A stretch of 64,000 nucleotides of DNA from Armatimonadota bacterium (lineage in GTDB: Bacteria > Armatimonadota > HRBIN16): the NCBI GenBank assembly GCA_026003175.1, contig BPGT01000002.1:992001-1056000 (forward strand), read 5' to 3'. The notes beneath the pieces are model-generated. The model saw only the letters and a program-made list of their open reading frames with translations. It did not search any database and was not told the origin of the DNA. The position numbers were made by a program, and so were the translations under genes. Below, piece by piece: positions 8,685 through 16,959 of this stretch (positions within the stretch are counted from its first letter, which is position 1; each line of letters starts with the position of its first letter).

Positions 8685-10910
8685 ATGTCTACTCGCATCC
8701 GCAAGCCAGAGCCTGTCACACCTGTGGTGCTAAGCCGACGGGTGTACGACATCGTGGGCATTGCGCTGTTCACGCTAGGAGCGGTGATACTGGTGAGCCT
8801 GACCACCGCCGAGAACGGCTATCTGGGGCAATGGTTGAACGAGCTATTGCGCCGCATAGCGGGGCTAGGTGCGTATGCGGTGCCGCTCTTGCTCATGCTT
8901 CTGGGCACATTGTTCCTCATCGGATACGAACGGTTCTCTTTCACCAACACCTCGTGGGGCGCGGTGCTGATGTTTCTGGCGTTCACCGGCTGGGCGCATG
9001 TGACACGCGTGCCGTTTGAACGCAATTTCGCCCCCGAAAGCCTACGCACCGGTGGTGGCTACATCGGCGGTGTTATTGTGTACGTGGTGCACTCATTGCT
9101 TAATCTGGCAGCGGTGTATCTCGTGCTGACTGCCCTGACCATCATCGCTCTGCTTCTCATTGTGGACCTGCCGTTTGTAGATATCGCCCGACGCACGGTT
9201 GCAGGCTGGATGAAGGGTTTCCAGCTGGCGCAGCAAGGAGCGCGCACAGTGAAGGAGAAAGGGGCAGCCATTCGCAGCGCACGTGCAGCACGCAAAGCGG
9301 GCAAAGAGGACGTGAAACGAACGCTGGCAAGCAACGAGGACCGCGCTGTAGTGCAGGCTGCTGCGTCTGCTAAAGAGGCTCCCAAACGCAGTTCGACCCT
9401 GATAGAAGCCGTTCAGCAGCGACTGAGCCGCGAGCCCACTCCGCGTGACGAGGAGATGACGGTGGTCGCGCCGGTGAACGGCGAGATTATCGAGGAGTAC
9501 GAATATCCGCCGTTGTCGCTGCTGAAGGAGCCAGCCCCACCGCCCAAGCGAATTCAGGCGGAGCTCTCCGAAAAAATCCGCATCCTTGAACAGACGCTGG
9601 ACGAGTTCGGCATCGGCGCGAATGTGGTGGAGATCGCACACGGTCCCACCGTCACTCGCTACGAGGTGCAGCTGGCTCCCGGCATCAAGGTCAGCAAAAT
9701 CGTGAGCCTGGCGGATAACCTCGCGATGGCGCTGGCAGCGATAGACGTGCGCGTGGAAGCGCCCATCCCCGGCAAGTCCGCTATTGGTGTGGAAGTGCCC
9801 AACGATAATCCCCGCATCGTTACCCTGCGCGAGGTGATTGACACCGACGAGTTCCGCAATGCGCCATCTCTGCTCACCTTCGCGCTGGGCAAGGACGTGG
9901 GCAACGAAAACCGCTACGCCGACCTCGCCAAGATGCCGCACCTGCTTATCGGTGGAGCCACCAACTCCGGTAAGAGCATGTGCCTCAACACGCTGATCGC
10001 TAGCATCCTGTATCGCGCCACGCCCCGCGAGGTGAAGTTCATTATGATAGACCCCAAGCGCGTGGAGCTGTCGCTCTTTGACGGTATTCCCCACCTGATG
10101 TGCCCGGTGGTAAAGGATGTGAAGCAAGCTTCGGGTATCCTGCGAGCGGCGATCAAGGAAATGGAGCGACGTTACGACCTCTTCTCTCGCACAGGCGTGC
10201 GCAATATCGACGGCTATAACTCGCGCGTCAGTGAGGAGGAGAAACTGCCCTACGTGGTGATTGTGGTCGACGAGCTGGCGGACCTGATGATGCAGGCGGC
10301 GGCGGAGGTGGAAACCTCCATCTGTCGCCTGGCGCAGCTGGCTCGCGCGACGGGGATCCATCTGGTGATCGCCACACAACGCCCGTCGGTGGACGTGATC
10401 ACGGGCACGATTAAAGCAAACATCTCCTCGCGCATTGCGTTCGCAGTCTCCTCGCAGGTGGATAGCCGCACCATTTTGGACATGGCGGGCGCGGAACGCC
10501 TCATCGGGCGCGGTGATATGCTCTTCCTGCCTATCGATGCGTCTAAGCCCACCCGTATTCAGGGTTGCTACATTAGCGAGCAGGAAGTGGAAGCTCTGGT
10601 CAAGTTCTTGAAGCAGCAAGGCGCACCGGAGTATACGCTGACCCCCATCGATAGCGGATTCAGCACGCGCGACGACATCGAGGAAGAGGACGAAGACGAG
10701 CTGTTCGAGCCGGCAGTGCGGCTGGTGGTAATGAACGGACACGCCTCTACCAGCCTGCTACAACGACGGTTCAAAATCGGCTATACGCGCGCCGCTCGCC
10801 TGATCGATATGATGGAACAGCGGGGCATCGTGGGTCCGCTGGACGGCGCCAAGCCCCGCGAGATACTGATTACCCGCGACGAAATGGAAGCGATGTTCCA
10901 ACGAGATTAA
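8685..10910 (+). CDS. ftsK: DNA translocase FtsK/SpoIIIE
   Basis: 741 residues from an ATG with GGGAGG upstream. The N-terminus has about four transmembrane helices (roughly residues 20-165), then a charged linker, then the motor. LEQTLDEFGIGANVVEIAHGPTVTRYE is cut by the length rule here, but its middle (GPTVTRYEVQLAPGIKVS) marks the alpha domain. Walker A is GGATNSGKS and Walker B is VVIVVDELADLMM. The C-terminus (LLQRRFKIGYTRAARLIDMM) is the winged-helix gamma domain that reads chromosome polarity signals. It should pump DNA at the division septum during chromosome segregation. Its stop codon shares TTAA with the convergent yjbQ gene. Confidence 0.95.
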   Translation: MSTRIRKPEPVTPVVLSRRVYDIVGIALFTLGAVILVSLTTAENGYLGQWLNELLRRIAGLGAYAVPLLLMLLGTLFLIGYERFSFTNTSWGAVLMFLAFTGWAHVTRVPFERNFAPESLRTGGGYIGGVIVYVVHSLLNLAAVYLVLTALTIIALLLIVDLPFVDIARRTVAGWMKGFQLAQQGARTVKEKGAAIRSARAARKAGKEDVKRTLASNEDRAVVQAAASAKEAPKRSSTLIEAVQQRLSREPTPRDEEMTVVAPVNGEIIEEYEYPPLSLLKEPAPPPKRIQAELSEKIRILEQTLDEFGIGANVVEIAHGPTVTRYEVQLAPGIKVSKIVSLADNLAMALAAIDVRVEAPIPGKSAIGVEVPNDNPRIVTLREVIDTDEFRNAPSLLTFALGKDVGNENRYADLAKMPHLLIGGATNSGKSMCLNTLIASILYRATPREVKFIMIDPKRVELSLFDGIPHLMCPVVKDVKQASGILRAAIKEMERRYDLFSRTGVRNIDGYNSRVSEEEKLPYVVIVVDELADLMMQAAAEVETSICRLAQLARATGIHLVIATQRPSVDVITGTIKANISSRIAFAVSSQVDSRTILDMAGAERLIGRGDMLFLPIDASKPTRIQGCYISEQEVEALVKFLKQQGAPEYTLTPIDSGFSTRDDIEEEDEDELFEPAVRLVVMNGHASTSLLQRRFKIGYTRAARLIDMMEQRGIVGPLDGAKPREILITRDEMEAMFQRD

Positions 10911-11335
10911 CGTCCCATAACCTGCACTACCACCCGCCGCTGGCGAGGGCGTGTGTCGAAATCTATCAACACTATCTGCTGCCACGTGCCCAGTGTGGCT
11001 TGCCCCTGCACCACCGGAACGGTAAGCGAGGGACCCAGCAAAGAGGCTCGCACATGGGCGTGACCGTTGTCATCGCCCCAGCGGGCTTCGTGCGCATACG
11101 AGGCTTGTGATGGAGCGATACCTTCGAAAGCCCGTTGCAAGTCGCTCACCAGCCCCGGCTCGAACTCCATGGTAGTAATCGCCGCCGTAGAACCTATCAC
11201 AAACAGCACCGCTATCCCCTCGCGTATACCGCTGTCTCGCACCGCCTGCTGCAGCTCCGCAGTGAGGTCTATCGTGTGTCCATTACCTCGCGTCTCTTTA
11301 CTCAGCGTGGTGTTGAAGACCTTCAGGTTTTCCAC
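10907..11335 (-). CDS. yjbQ: YjbQ/UPF0047 family protein
   Basis: 142 residues starting at a GTG with an excellent GGAGGAGGGG 6 bases upstream; the longer ATG frame would place that site inside the gene. Diagnostic motifs are GIREGIAVLFVIGSTAAITTM, shortened here as VLFVIGSTAAITT, plus HEARWGDDNGHAHVRASLLGP near the middle (WGDDNGHAHVRAS) and LGTWQQIVLIDFD at the end. The family is called secondary thiamine-phosphate synthase in some databases, because of weak in vivo activity, but its true role is unsettled. It is convergent with ftsK, and the last bases of both genes overlap. Confidence 0.85.
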   Translation of the reverse strand: MENLKVFNTTLSKETRGNGHTIDLTAELQQAVRDSGIREGIAVLFVIGSTAAITTMEFEPGLVSDLQRAFEGIAPSQASYAHEARWGDDNGHAHVRASLLGPSLTVPVVQGQATLGTWQQIVLIDFDTRPRQRRVVVQVMGR

Positions 11336-11523
11336 GATTCCCCTCCTCCAGTGGCGATATCTGCCATAAGCTATCACGCGTCGACGAGGATGTCAACGCA
11401 CAAACCAAAGGGAAGGTTGGTTAATGCCTCTGGAGGGCGAACCTCCGAGTGAGCCGAACTTTACCTCCCACAACGCATCCAAGTGGGATGGTTGCATTTC
11501 ACACCTCTGGAGGGCAAACCGCC
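11336..11523. repeat. Intergenic stretch with dispersed TGGAGGGCGA element
   Basis: Contains CCTCTGGAGGGCGAACCTCC near 11430 and a second CCTCTGGAGGGCAAACCGCC near 11502. They match the element at 18385-18420 and 23195-23259. No gene is seen. Confidence 0.45.
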
Positions 11524-11552
11524 TTGATTTTTGTGGCAGAACTCTCCATAAT
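11524..11552 (+). promoter_or_regulatory. Promoter of arsR-zntA operon
   Basis: TTGATT (11524-11529) and CATAAT (11547-11552) with 17 bases between them. The operator for the ArsR repressor begins 5 bases downstream of the -10, so bound repressor would block transcription initiation. Confidence 0.65.
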
Positions 11553-11556
11553 AATA

Positions 11557-11580
11557 TTGAACATCTGTTCAAATGTTCAA
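11557..11580. promoter_or_regulatory. ArsR/SmtB-type operator
   Basis: TGAACA-TC-TGTTCA (11558-11571) is a perfect 6-2-6 inverted repeat, and a second TGTTCA follows at 11574-11579. TTGAACA and TGTTCAA at the outer edges are also inverted. This fits operators of SmtB/CzrA-type zinc sensors. It lies between the -10 box and the regulator's start codon. Confidence 0.7.
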
Positions 11581-11594
11581 TAAGGAAATCAACA

Positions 11595-11963
11595 ATGAAA
11601 ACGATAGACCGCGTCATAGAATGCGCTCCACACGAGCAGACCGATGAAGCCACCATCGCTCGTGTGAAGCAGTCGCTTCCCGAAGCGCATACGCTGATGC
11701 GCATGAGTGAGATATTCGGCGCTCTGGGCGACCCCATCCGCCTGCGCCTGCTGCTCGCACTGTGCCGACAGCCCCTGTGCGTGCACGATCTGTCGCAGAT
11801 ATTAGACGTCACCGAGAGCGCAGTATCCCATCAGCTGCGCACCTTGAGGATGCTTCGACTGGTCACCGCACAACGCTCGGGGAAGCGGGTGTACTATTCG
11901 CTGGGCGATGACCACGTCTACCGCCTGATAAAGGAAGGCTTGAAACACGCTCTGGAGAGATAA
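11595..11963 (+). CDS. ArsR/SmtB family metal-sensing repressor
   Basis: 122 residues from the ATG at 11595 with AAGGA upstream. The central winged helix reads FGALGDPIRLRLLLALC and LDVTESAVSHQLRTLRML. The C-terminal helix DDHVYRLIKEGLKHALE fits the alpha-5 zinc site pattern D-x-H-(10)-H-x-x-E seen in SmtB, ZiaR and CzrA. The N-terminal ECAPHE and the PLCVHDLS segment offer further Cys/His, but the usual CVC pair is CVH. Zn(II) sensing with derepression of the adjacent efflux ATPase is therefore likely. A Cd/Pb response is possible. Confidence 0.85.
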   Translation: MKTIDRVIECAPHEQTDEATIARVKQSLPEAHTLMRMSEIFGALGDPIRLRLLLALCRQPLCVHDLSQILDVTESAVSHQLRTLRMLRLVTAQRSGKRVYYSLGDDHVYRLIKEGLKHALER

Positions 11964-11968
11964 ACCGA

Positions 11969-14086
11969 ATGGCTCCCGCTGAATCACACGTTCAGATGTG
12001 GACGTTCCGCGTAGAAGGCATGGACTGCGCCGATTGTGCTGCCGGTCTGGAACACGCCATGCGCCGGGTACCTGGCGTGCAACAGGCGAGGGTTCTCTTC
12101 AGCACCGGTATATTGCGCGTGTGGACTTTACCTGAGGTAAGCGAAGACACGCTCTACAAGGCGGCGCGGCAGGCTGGCTTCCAACTGCGCCCTCACACAG
12201 GGCATGAGCACGCCGAAAGCGATCGCAGACGTGTGGCGGTGGTCGTGCTGGCTTCGCTGCTCAGCATCGCGGCATTTGCTCTGCAAAAGTGGCAGGTTTC
12301 CGCGTGGATATTCGTTCCCCTCTATCTGGCGTCGATTGCGCTCGGCGGAACGCCCACTTTTATTGGCGGCTGGAGGGCAGTGCGCAACCGCAGCCTGGAC
12401 ACCGATGCACTGATGACCATTGCCATCCTCGGCGCGATAGCACTGCGCGAATGGGCGGAAGCGGCCGCGGTGGTGTGCCTGTTCGCCATCGGCAACCTGC
12501 TGGAGCATCTCACCACCGAACGCACACGCCGCGCCATTCGCCAGTTGATGGATTCCGCGCCGGAAACGGCAACTCTCGTTACCCCGGCAGGGCTACGTAC
12601 TGTGCCCGCCGCGCTGGTGCAGCACGGCGAACGTATCCGCGTGCGTGCCGGCGAACGCTTCCCACTGGACGGCGAGGTAGTGGAAGGCTTTTCGGACGTA
12701 GACCAGTCTATGATTACCGGCGAAAGCCGTCCCGTGCCCAAATCGCCCGGCGATGAGGTATTCGCAGGCACGTTGAATCAAACCGGCATGTTGGATGTCC
12801 GCGTGACGCGCACCTATGAGAACACCACCCTCGCCCGGCTTATCCATCTGGTGGAAGAGGCACAGGAGCACAAAGCGCCGCTCCAACATCTGGTAGACCG
12901 CTTCGCGCGGGTCTACACGCCTGTCGTCATCGCGCTGGCGGTGCTGCTGTCCATCTTCCCCCCTCTCATCTGGGGCGATTTCGGGCGATGGTTCTTCCGC
13001 AGTCTCAGCCTGCTGTTGATTGCCTGCCCCTGCGCGCTGGTCATCTCCACGCCAGTAGCGCTGGTCGCCGCGCTCGGAACCGCCTCACGACGCGGCGTAC
13101 TGATTAAGGGCGGCATCTTCGTGGAAGCGATGGCACAGGTGCGTGCGATGATATACGACAAGACCGGCACGCTTACTACCGGCAAGATGCGCGTGCGCGA
13201 GATACAGCCTCTGGACAACATCCCTGCGGAGCAGATTCTGGCGATAGCCGCTGCGGTAGAGGCAGCATCCACTCACCCGTTGGCGGAGGCTCTGCGCGAG
13301 GAGGCAAACCGACGTGACCTGCCTCTGCCATTAGCGCAAGGAAGCACCGTCGTGCCTGGCAAGGGAGTGGAGGGTATCGTAGACGGCAAAGTATGTCGGG
13401 TAGGCAACACGGACTTCGCTGGTGCACTACTCGTTCAAGACATGCCTCTCGTATCCGACACAGACAACGGGGATTCAGCGGAGGTGTGGGTACAGGTGGA
13501 TGGCAAGACGATAGGGCGCATCCTCTTCGAAGACACTCGGCGTGCAGAAGCAACGGAGGCGGTTAATGCGTTGCGCATGATGGGGATCCGCCATCATGTG
13601 ATGCTCAGCGGAGACGCGGAGGCAGTAGCACACAGGGTAGCGCAGGAGCTGGGACTGGATGAGGTGCGCGCCCCCCTGCTGCCGGAACAGAAGGTGGAAG
13701 CGGTGCGCGAGCTGCGTGACCGTTACGGCGCGGTGGCGATGGTCGGCGACGGTATTAACGATGCTCCCGCGCTGAAGGTAGCAACAGTAGGCATCGCTAT
13801 GGGCGCGATAGGTAGTGATGTCGCGATAGAGGCAGCGGACATCGCTCTGATGAACGACGACCTGCGTCTCCTGCCCTACCTGGTGCGCCTGAGCCGTGCT
13901 ACGGTGAGCATTATTCGCCAAAATATTGCATTCTCTATCGGCACGAAGCTGCTGTTGCTGATTATCGCCGCGCCCGGCTACCTGCCCCTGTGGCTGGCAG
14001 TGATGGGCGATATGGGCGTCTCGTTGTTAGTGACGCTGAATGCGCTGAGGCTGGTGGGGCGAGCAAAAGCAGGCGCCCGAGGGTGA
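11969..14086 (+). CDS. zntA: Zn/Cd/Pb-exporting P1B-type ATPase
   Basis: 705 residues, starting 5 bases after the repressor gene. An N-terminal heavy-metal-associated domain carries GMDCADCA (about residues 16-23). The membrane motif CPCALVISTPVALV, phosphorylation site DKTGTLT, STHPLAEAL, the actuator GESRPVPKS and hinge GDGINDAPAL are all present. CPC with a GMDCADC domain fits zinc/cadmium/lead exporters (ZntA/CadA) rather than copper exporters. Together with the ArsR repressor it makes a self-contained metal-resistance operon. The choice of metal is an inference. Confidence 0.9.
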   Translation: MAPAESHVQMWTFRVEGMDCADCAAGLEHAMRRVPGVQQARVLFSTGILRVWTLPEVSEDTLYKAARQAGFQLRPHTGHEHAESDRRRVAVVVLASLLSIAAFALQKWQVSAWIFVPLYLASIALGGTPTFIGGWRAVRNRSLDTDALMTIAILGAIALREWAEAAAVVCLFAIGNLLEHLTTERTRRAIRQLMDSAPETATLVTPAGLRTVPAALVQHGERIRVRAGERFPLDGEVVEGFSDVDQSMITGESRPVPKSPGDEVFAGTLNQTGMLDVRVTRTYENTTLARLIHLVEEAQEHKAPLQHLVDRFARVYTPVVIALAVLLSIFPPLIWGDFGRWFFRSLSLLLIACPCALVISTPVALVAALGTASRRGVLIKGGIFVEAMAQVRAMIYDKTGTLTTGKMRVREIQPLDNIPAEQILAIAAAVEAASTHPLAEALREEANRRDLPLPLAQGSTVVPGKGVEGIVDGKVCRVGNTDFAGALLVQDMPLVSDTDNGDSAEVWVQVDGKTIGRILFEDTRRAEATEAVNALRMMGIRHHVMLSGDAEAVAHRVAQELGLDEVRAPLLPEQKVEAVRELRDRYGAVAMVGDGINDAPALKVATVGIAMGAIGSDVAIEAADIALMNDDLRLLPYLVRLSRATVSIIRQNIAFSIGTKLLLLIIAAPGYLPLWLAVMGDMGVSLLVTLNALRLVGRAKAGARG

Positions 14087-14110
14087 TTGTCTGTTACCTG
14101 CCCCTCACCG

Positions 14111-15238
14111 CTACAACGAGGGTGAACAGACTTCCTTGAGTACTTCCAGTGTGCACCGCGCCGCCTCATCCCAGCGAAAACGCTTTGCACGTTCCAGCCC
14201 CTGCCCTATCACCTGCCTGCGCAGCTGCTCATCCCGTGCGATGCGCAGGATGCCGTCGGCGATCTGCTGCACATCACGGGGGTCCACCAGCACGCCACCA
14301 TCCCCCACCACTTCGGGCATAGCGGATGTGTTCGATGCCAGTACCGGTGTACCACAACCCATCGCCTCCAGCGGCGGCAGCCCGAAACCTTCGTACAGCG
14401 AGGGATACAGCAATGCTGAGGCACCTGCATACACACCCGGCAGGTGTTCCCGCGAGATGTAGCCTGCGAACACGACATGCTCCTCGATACCCAACTCGCG
14501 TGCCTGCGTTAAGATATGCTTGTTTTGCCAGCCGGGCGCACCTGCTAGCACCAGCGGCGGCAGGTCTGTGTGTCGTCGCGCCAGCGCATACGCATCCAGC
14601 AAACGAGGCAGGTTTTTGCGAGGCTCCAACGTGCCCACAAACAGCAAAAACCGGTCGGGCAGAGAGTAACGTTGCCTCACCACTGGCTCCAGAGCGCGGG
14701 CATTGTCGGGGGTAAAAATGGCGTCCAGACCATATGGGATAACCGCCAGTTTCTCCTCAGACACGCCGTACAGATGCGCGATGTCCGAAGCGGTAGATTG
14801 TGAGATGGCGATAACCCTTCGAGCACGGCGCACGCTCCAGCGGGTGATGCGCCTCAAGTATGCCCGGCGCACCGGGTGAATAGTCTCGGGAGAGACCTCG
14901 AAGTTGAGGTCGTGCACAGTAACTACTCCAGCCCCGTTCCACCGCATCGGGAGAATAAAGGCGGGTGAGAAGAACACGTCTACGTCATCTCGTCGGAGCA
15001 GGTGAGGTAGAACCAGTTGCTCCCACAGCACCCTTTGCGAACCCGATCGGAGTGGACGCGGCGTCGAAATCCATCGCACCCGCTCACCGGCTGGAACGGG
15101 CAATTGCGAGGGCTCGCCATAAAGCACGACCTGGTGTGTGGTCGCCTGCATCACCAGTTCCGGCACCAGCGCGCGGATATAATGCTGGATGCCGGTGTGC
15201 GTGGTAGACAACAGATGCACGTTAATGCCGATGCGCAT
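14111..15238 (-). CDS. GT4-type glycosyltransferase
   Basis: 375 residues. The start MRIGINVHLLSTTHTGIQHY lies 4 bases after the upstream aldolase stop, with AAAGGA as ribosome-binding site. LLFVGTLEPRKNLPRLLDAY and YEGFGLPPLEAMGCGTPVLA are the nucleotide-sugar-binding motifs of family GT4 (glycosyl transferases group 1, GT-B fold). It is probably a mannosyl- or glucosyl-type transferase for a surface polysaccharide or glycolipid, but the donor and acceptor cannot be told. It is the last gene of the nfeD-slipin-aldolase operon and convergent with zntA. Confidence 0.85.
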   Translation of the reverse strand: MRIGINVHLLSTTHTGIQHYIRALVPELVMQATTHQVVLYGEPSQLPVPAGERVRWISTPRPLRSGSQRVLWEQLVLPHLLRRDDVDVFFSPAFILPMRWNGAGVVTVHDLNFEVSPETIHPVRRAYLRRITRWSVRRARRVIAISQSTASDIAHLYGVSEEKLAVIPYGLDAIFTPDNARALEPVVRQRYSLPDRFLLFVGTLEPRKNLPRLLDAYALARRHTDLPPLVLAGAPGWQNKHILTQARELGIEEHVVFAGYISREHLPGVYAGASALLYPSLYEGFGLPPLEAMGCGTPVLASNTSAMPEVVGDGGVLVDPRDVQQIADGILRIARDEQLRRQVIGQGLERAKRFRWDEAARCTLEVLKEVCSPSL

Positions 15239-15242
15239 TCCT

Positions 15243-16121
15243 TTACAACACTTCCAGCGACTGCAGAGCGTAGCGCAACGTGTCCACTTGCTGCGGGGTA
15301 AGGTCGCGAAGCGGTGGTCGCACCGCCATCTTCGGCAGACCAAGCCACGCACATATCTGCTTAATGGCGGGGACAAATGGCATGGCATCTATAGCTTCCG
15401 TCACCGCTAGCAATCGTTCGTTCAAGGAAGCCAGATCTTCGTGTTGACGAGAAGCGATATCAATGCTAACCATCAGATTGGGAAAAGCGTTTGCCAGACC
15501 GGAAATGCATCCCGCCGCTCCCGACGCTAGTGCATCTGCCAGCAGGTTTTCCGCCCCCACGAATATCTGCAAGCGGGGGAAACGCAGCAGAAACGAAAGC
15601 ACCGTTTCCCAGTTGCCGGAGCTGTCCTTCAAACCGATCAGATGAGGGTAGTCCTGCAACGATTCCACCACTGCAGGAGTGATGTCCACCCCTGCCAGCT
15701 CCGGGTAGTTATACAGCAAGGTGGGTATCTCTATGGCGTCCAGTAGTCTCATGTAGTACGCGACCAGTCCTTCATCTGATACGCCCTTGTAGTAAAACGG
15801 CGGAATGACCAGTATTGCGTCGCATCCCTGCTGCTGGGCGAAACGGCTGAGACGGATGGTTTCGGGCAGGTTGGCGCATCCTGTGCCAGCAATCACTTTC
15901 AAATGGGAAGCACACTCGCGAACGGTAGCGATGGCGCGTTCGCGCTCTTCCACGCTCAGTGAGGCTCCTTCGCCAGTGGTGCCGCAAACAACCACACCCA
16001 CTACGCCGTGCTGGCGCTGCCATTCTACCAGCGCCCGAAAAGCGGCGTAATCCACGTCCCCCCGCTCGGTTAAGGGCGTAACCAGCGCGGTATAAACGCC
16101 CTGTGGCAAAGAAGCAGTCAT
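15243..16121 (-). CDS. DHDPS/N-acetylneuraminate-lyase family aldolase (DapA-like)
   Basis: 292 residues, the usual length. GTTGEG (47-52), the tyrosine of LLYNYP (Y137) and the Schiff-base lysine in GLKDSSGN (K165) define the family of pyruvate-dependent aldolases. True dihydrodipicolinate synthases have an arginine just after the tyrosine motif (YNVPSR) to hold the semialdehyde carboxylate. Here the sequence is YNYPELAG, with no arginine. It may thus be a sugar-acid or other 2-oxo-acid aldolase rather than lysine biosynthetic DapA. It is followed by the glycosyltransferase and preceded by slipin with 7 bases between. Confidence 0.8.
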   Translation of the reverse strand: MTASLPQGVYTALVTPLTERGDVDYAAFRALVEWQRQHGVVGVVVCGTTGEGASLSVEERERAIATVRECASHLKVIAGTGCANLPETIRLSRFAQQQGCDAILVIPPFYYKGVSDEGLVAYYMRLLDAIEIPTLLYNYPELAGVDITPAVVESLQDYPHLIGLKDSSGNWETVLSFLLRFPRLQIFVGAENLLADALASGAAGCISGLANAFPNLMVSIDIASRQHEDLASLNERLLAVTEAIDAMPFVPAIKQICAWLGLPKMAVRPPLRDLTPQQVDTLRYALQSLEVL

Positions 16122-16128
16122 GTTGAGA

Positions 16129-16959
16129 TTATTCGCCTCCTGCTGGCTGAGGTGTGGGCTGCGCAGGCGGTGTCGGTGGTGTGCCAGCCTGCCGGATGAA
16201 CGGTAGCAGCAGGTCCACCGGAACCGGAATGATGGTAGTGCTAGTGCTCTGTGCGCTCATCTCGGCGATGGTTTGCAGGTAACGCAACTGCAACGCCGCA
16301 GGTTGGGTAGACATCATCTGCGCTGCCTGCACCAAACGCTCCGCCGCCTGGTATTCACCCTCCGCGTTGATGACCTTGGCGCGTCGCTCGCGTTCGCTTT
16401 CCGCCTGGCGTGCCATCGCCCGCTTCATGCTGTCGGGCAGCACCACATCGCGCACCTCCACCGCAACCACTTTCACACCGTACGGCTCGGTCTGTTCGTC
16501 GATAATGCTTTGCAGCTGCTGGTTAATCTTGTCGCGGTGCGAGAGCAGGTCGTCCAGCTCCGCCTGCCCCAAGGTGCTACGCAGGGTGGTTTGCGAGATG
16601 AGCGAGGTGGTACGGATGAAATTTTCGATGCGCGTTACTGCGGCGGCGGGGTCTATCACGCGGAACAGCACAATGGCATCTACGGTCACCGGCACGTTAT
16701 CGCGCGTCATCACCTCCTGGCGCGGCACATCCATCGTCACCAGTCGGGTATCCACGCGGATAGGACGGTCGATGTATGGCAGCAGGAAGATGATACCCGG
16801 TCCCTTCACACCCAGCAAGCGTCCCAGCCGCAGCACTACGGCGCGCTCCCATTCCGGCAGCACGCGCAGGGTTGCTCGTATCACGAGGATAATAAAGACG
16901 ACAAGCGCAACCAGGAACGCGCCCGATTCGCTCGCCAGCAATTGTTCAATCGCGTTCAT
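16129..16959 (-). CDS. Slipin/stomatin-like SPFH protein
   Basis: 276 residues. The start MNAIEQLLASESG has GAGGAGGGAAC upstream and overlaps the end of nfeD by ATGA. One N-terminal membrane helix (about 14-33) precedes the SPFH domain: LPEWERAVVLRLGRLLGVKG, GIIFLLPYID and TRLVTMDVPRQEVMTRDNV. A coiled coil rich in Arg/Glu and a Pro-rich tail follow. Stomatin-like slipins form membrane scaffold rings and, in many bacteria, pair with an NfeD partner encoded next door, as here. The overlap implies translational coupling with nfeD. Confidence 0.9.
   Translation of the reverse strand: MNAIEQLLASESGAFLVALVVFIILVIRATLRVLPEWERAVVLRLGRLLGVKGPGIIFLLPYIDRPIRVDTRLVTMDVPRQEVMTRDNVPVTVDAIVLFRVIDPAAAVTRIENFIRTTSLISQTTLRSTLGQAELDDLLSHRDKINQQLQSIIDEQTEPYGVKVVAVEVRDVVLPDSMKRAMARQAESERERRAKVINAEGEYQAAERLVQAAQMMSTQPAALQLRYLQTIAEMSAQSTSTTIIPVPVDLLLPFIRQAGTPPTPPAQPTPQPAGGE

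Noticed and set aside
9093-10742. 549-codon open frame on the minus strand opposite ftsK
   Set aside because: It lies wholly inside ftsK with no family motif, and His/Arg/Val-rich composition typical of a shadow frame in a GC-rich gene.
14700-14710. CGGGGGTA on the plus strand as a fourth frameshift site
   Set aside because: The gene is on the minus strand, where it reads TACCCCCG, and the protein motif FTPDNA is in frame, so no frameshift is needed.
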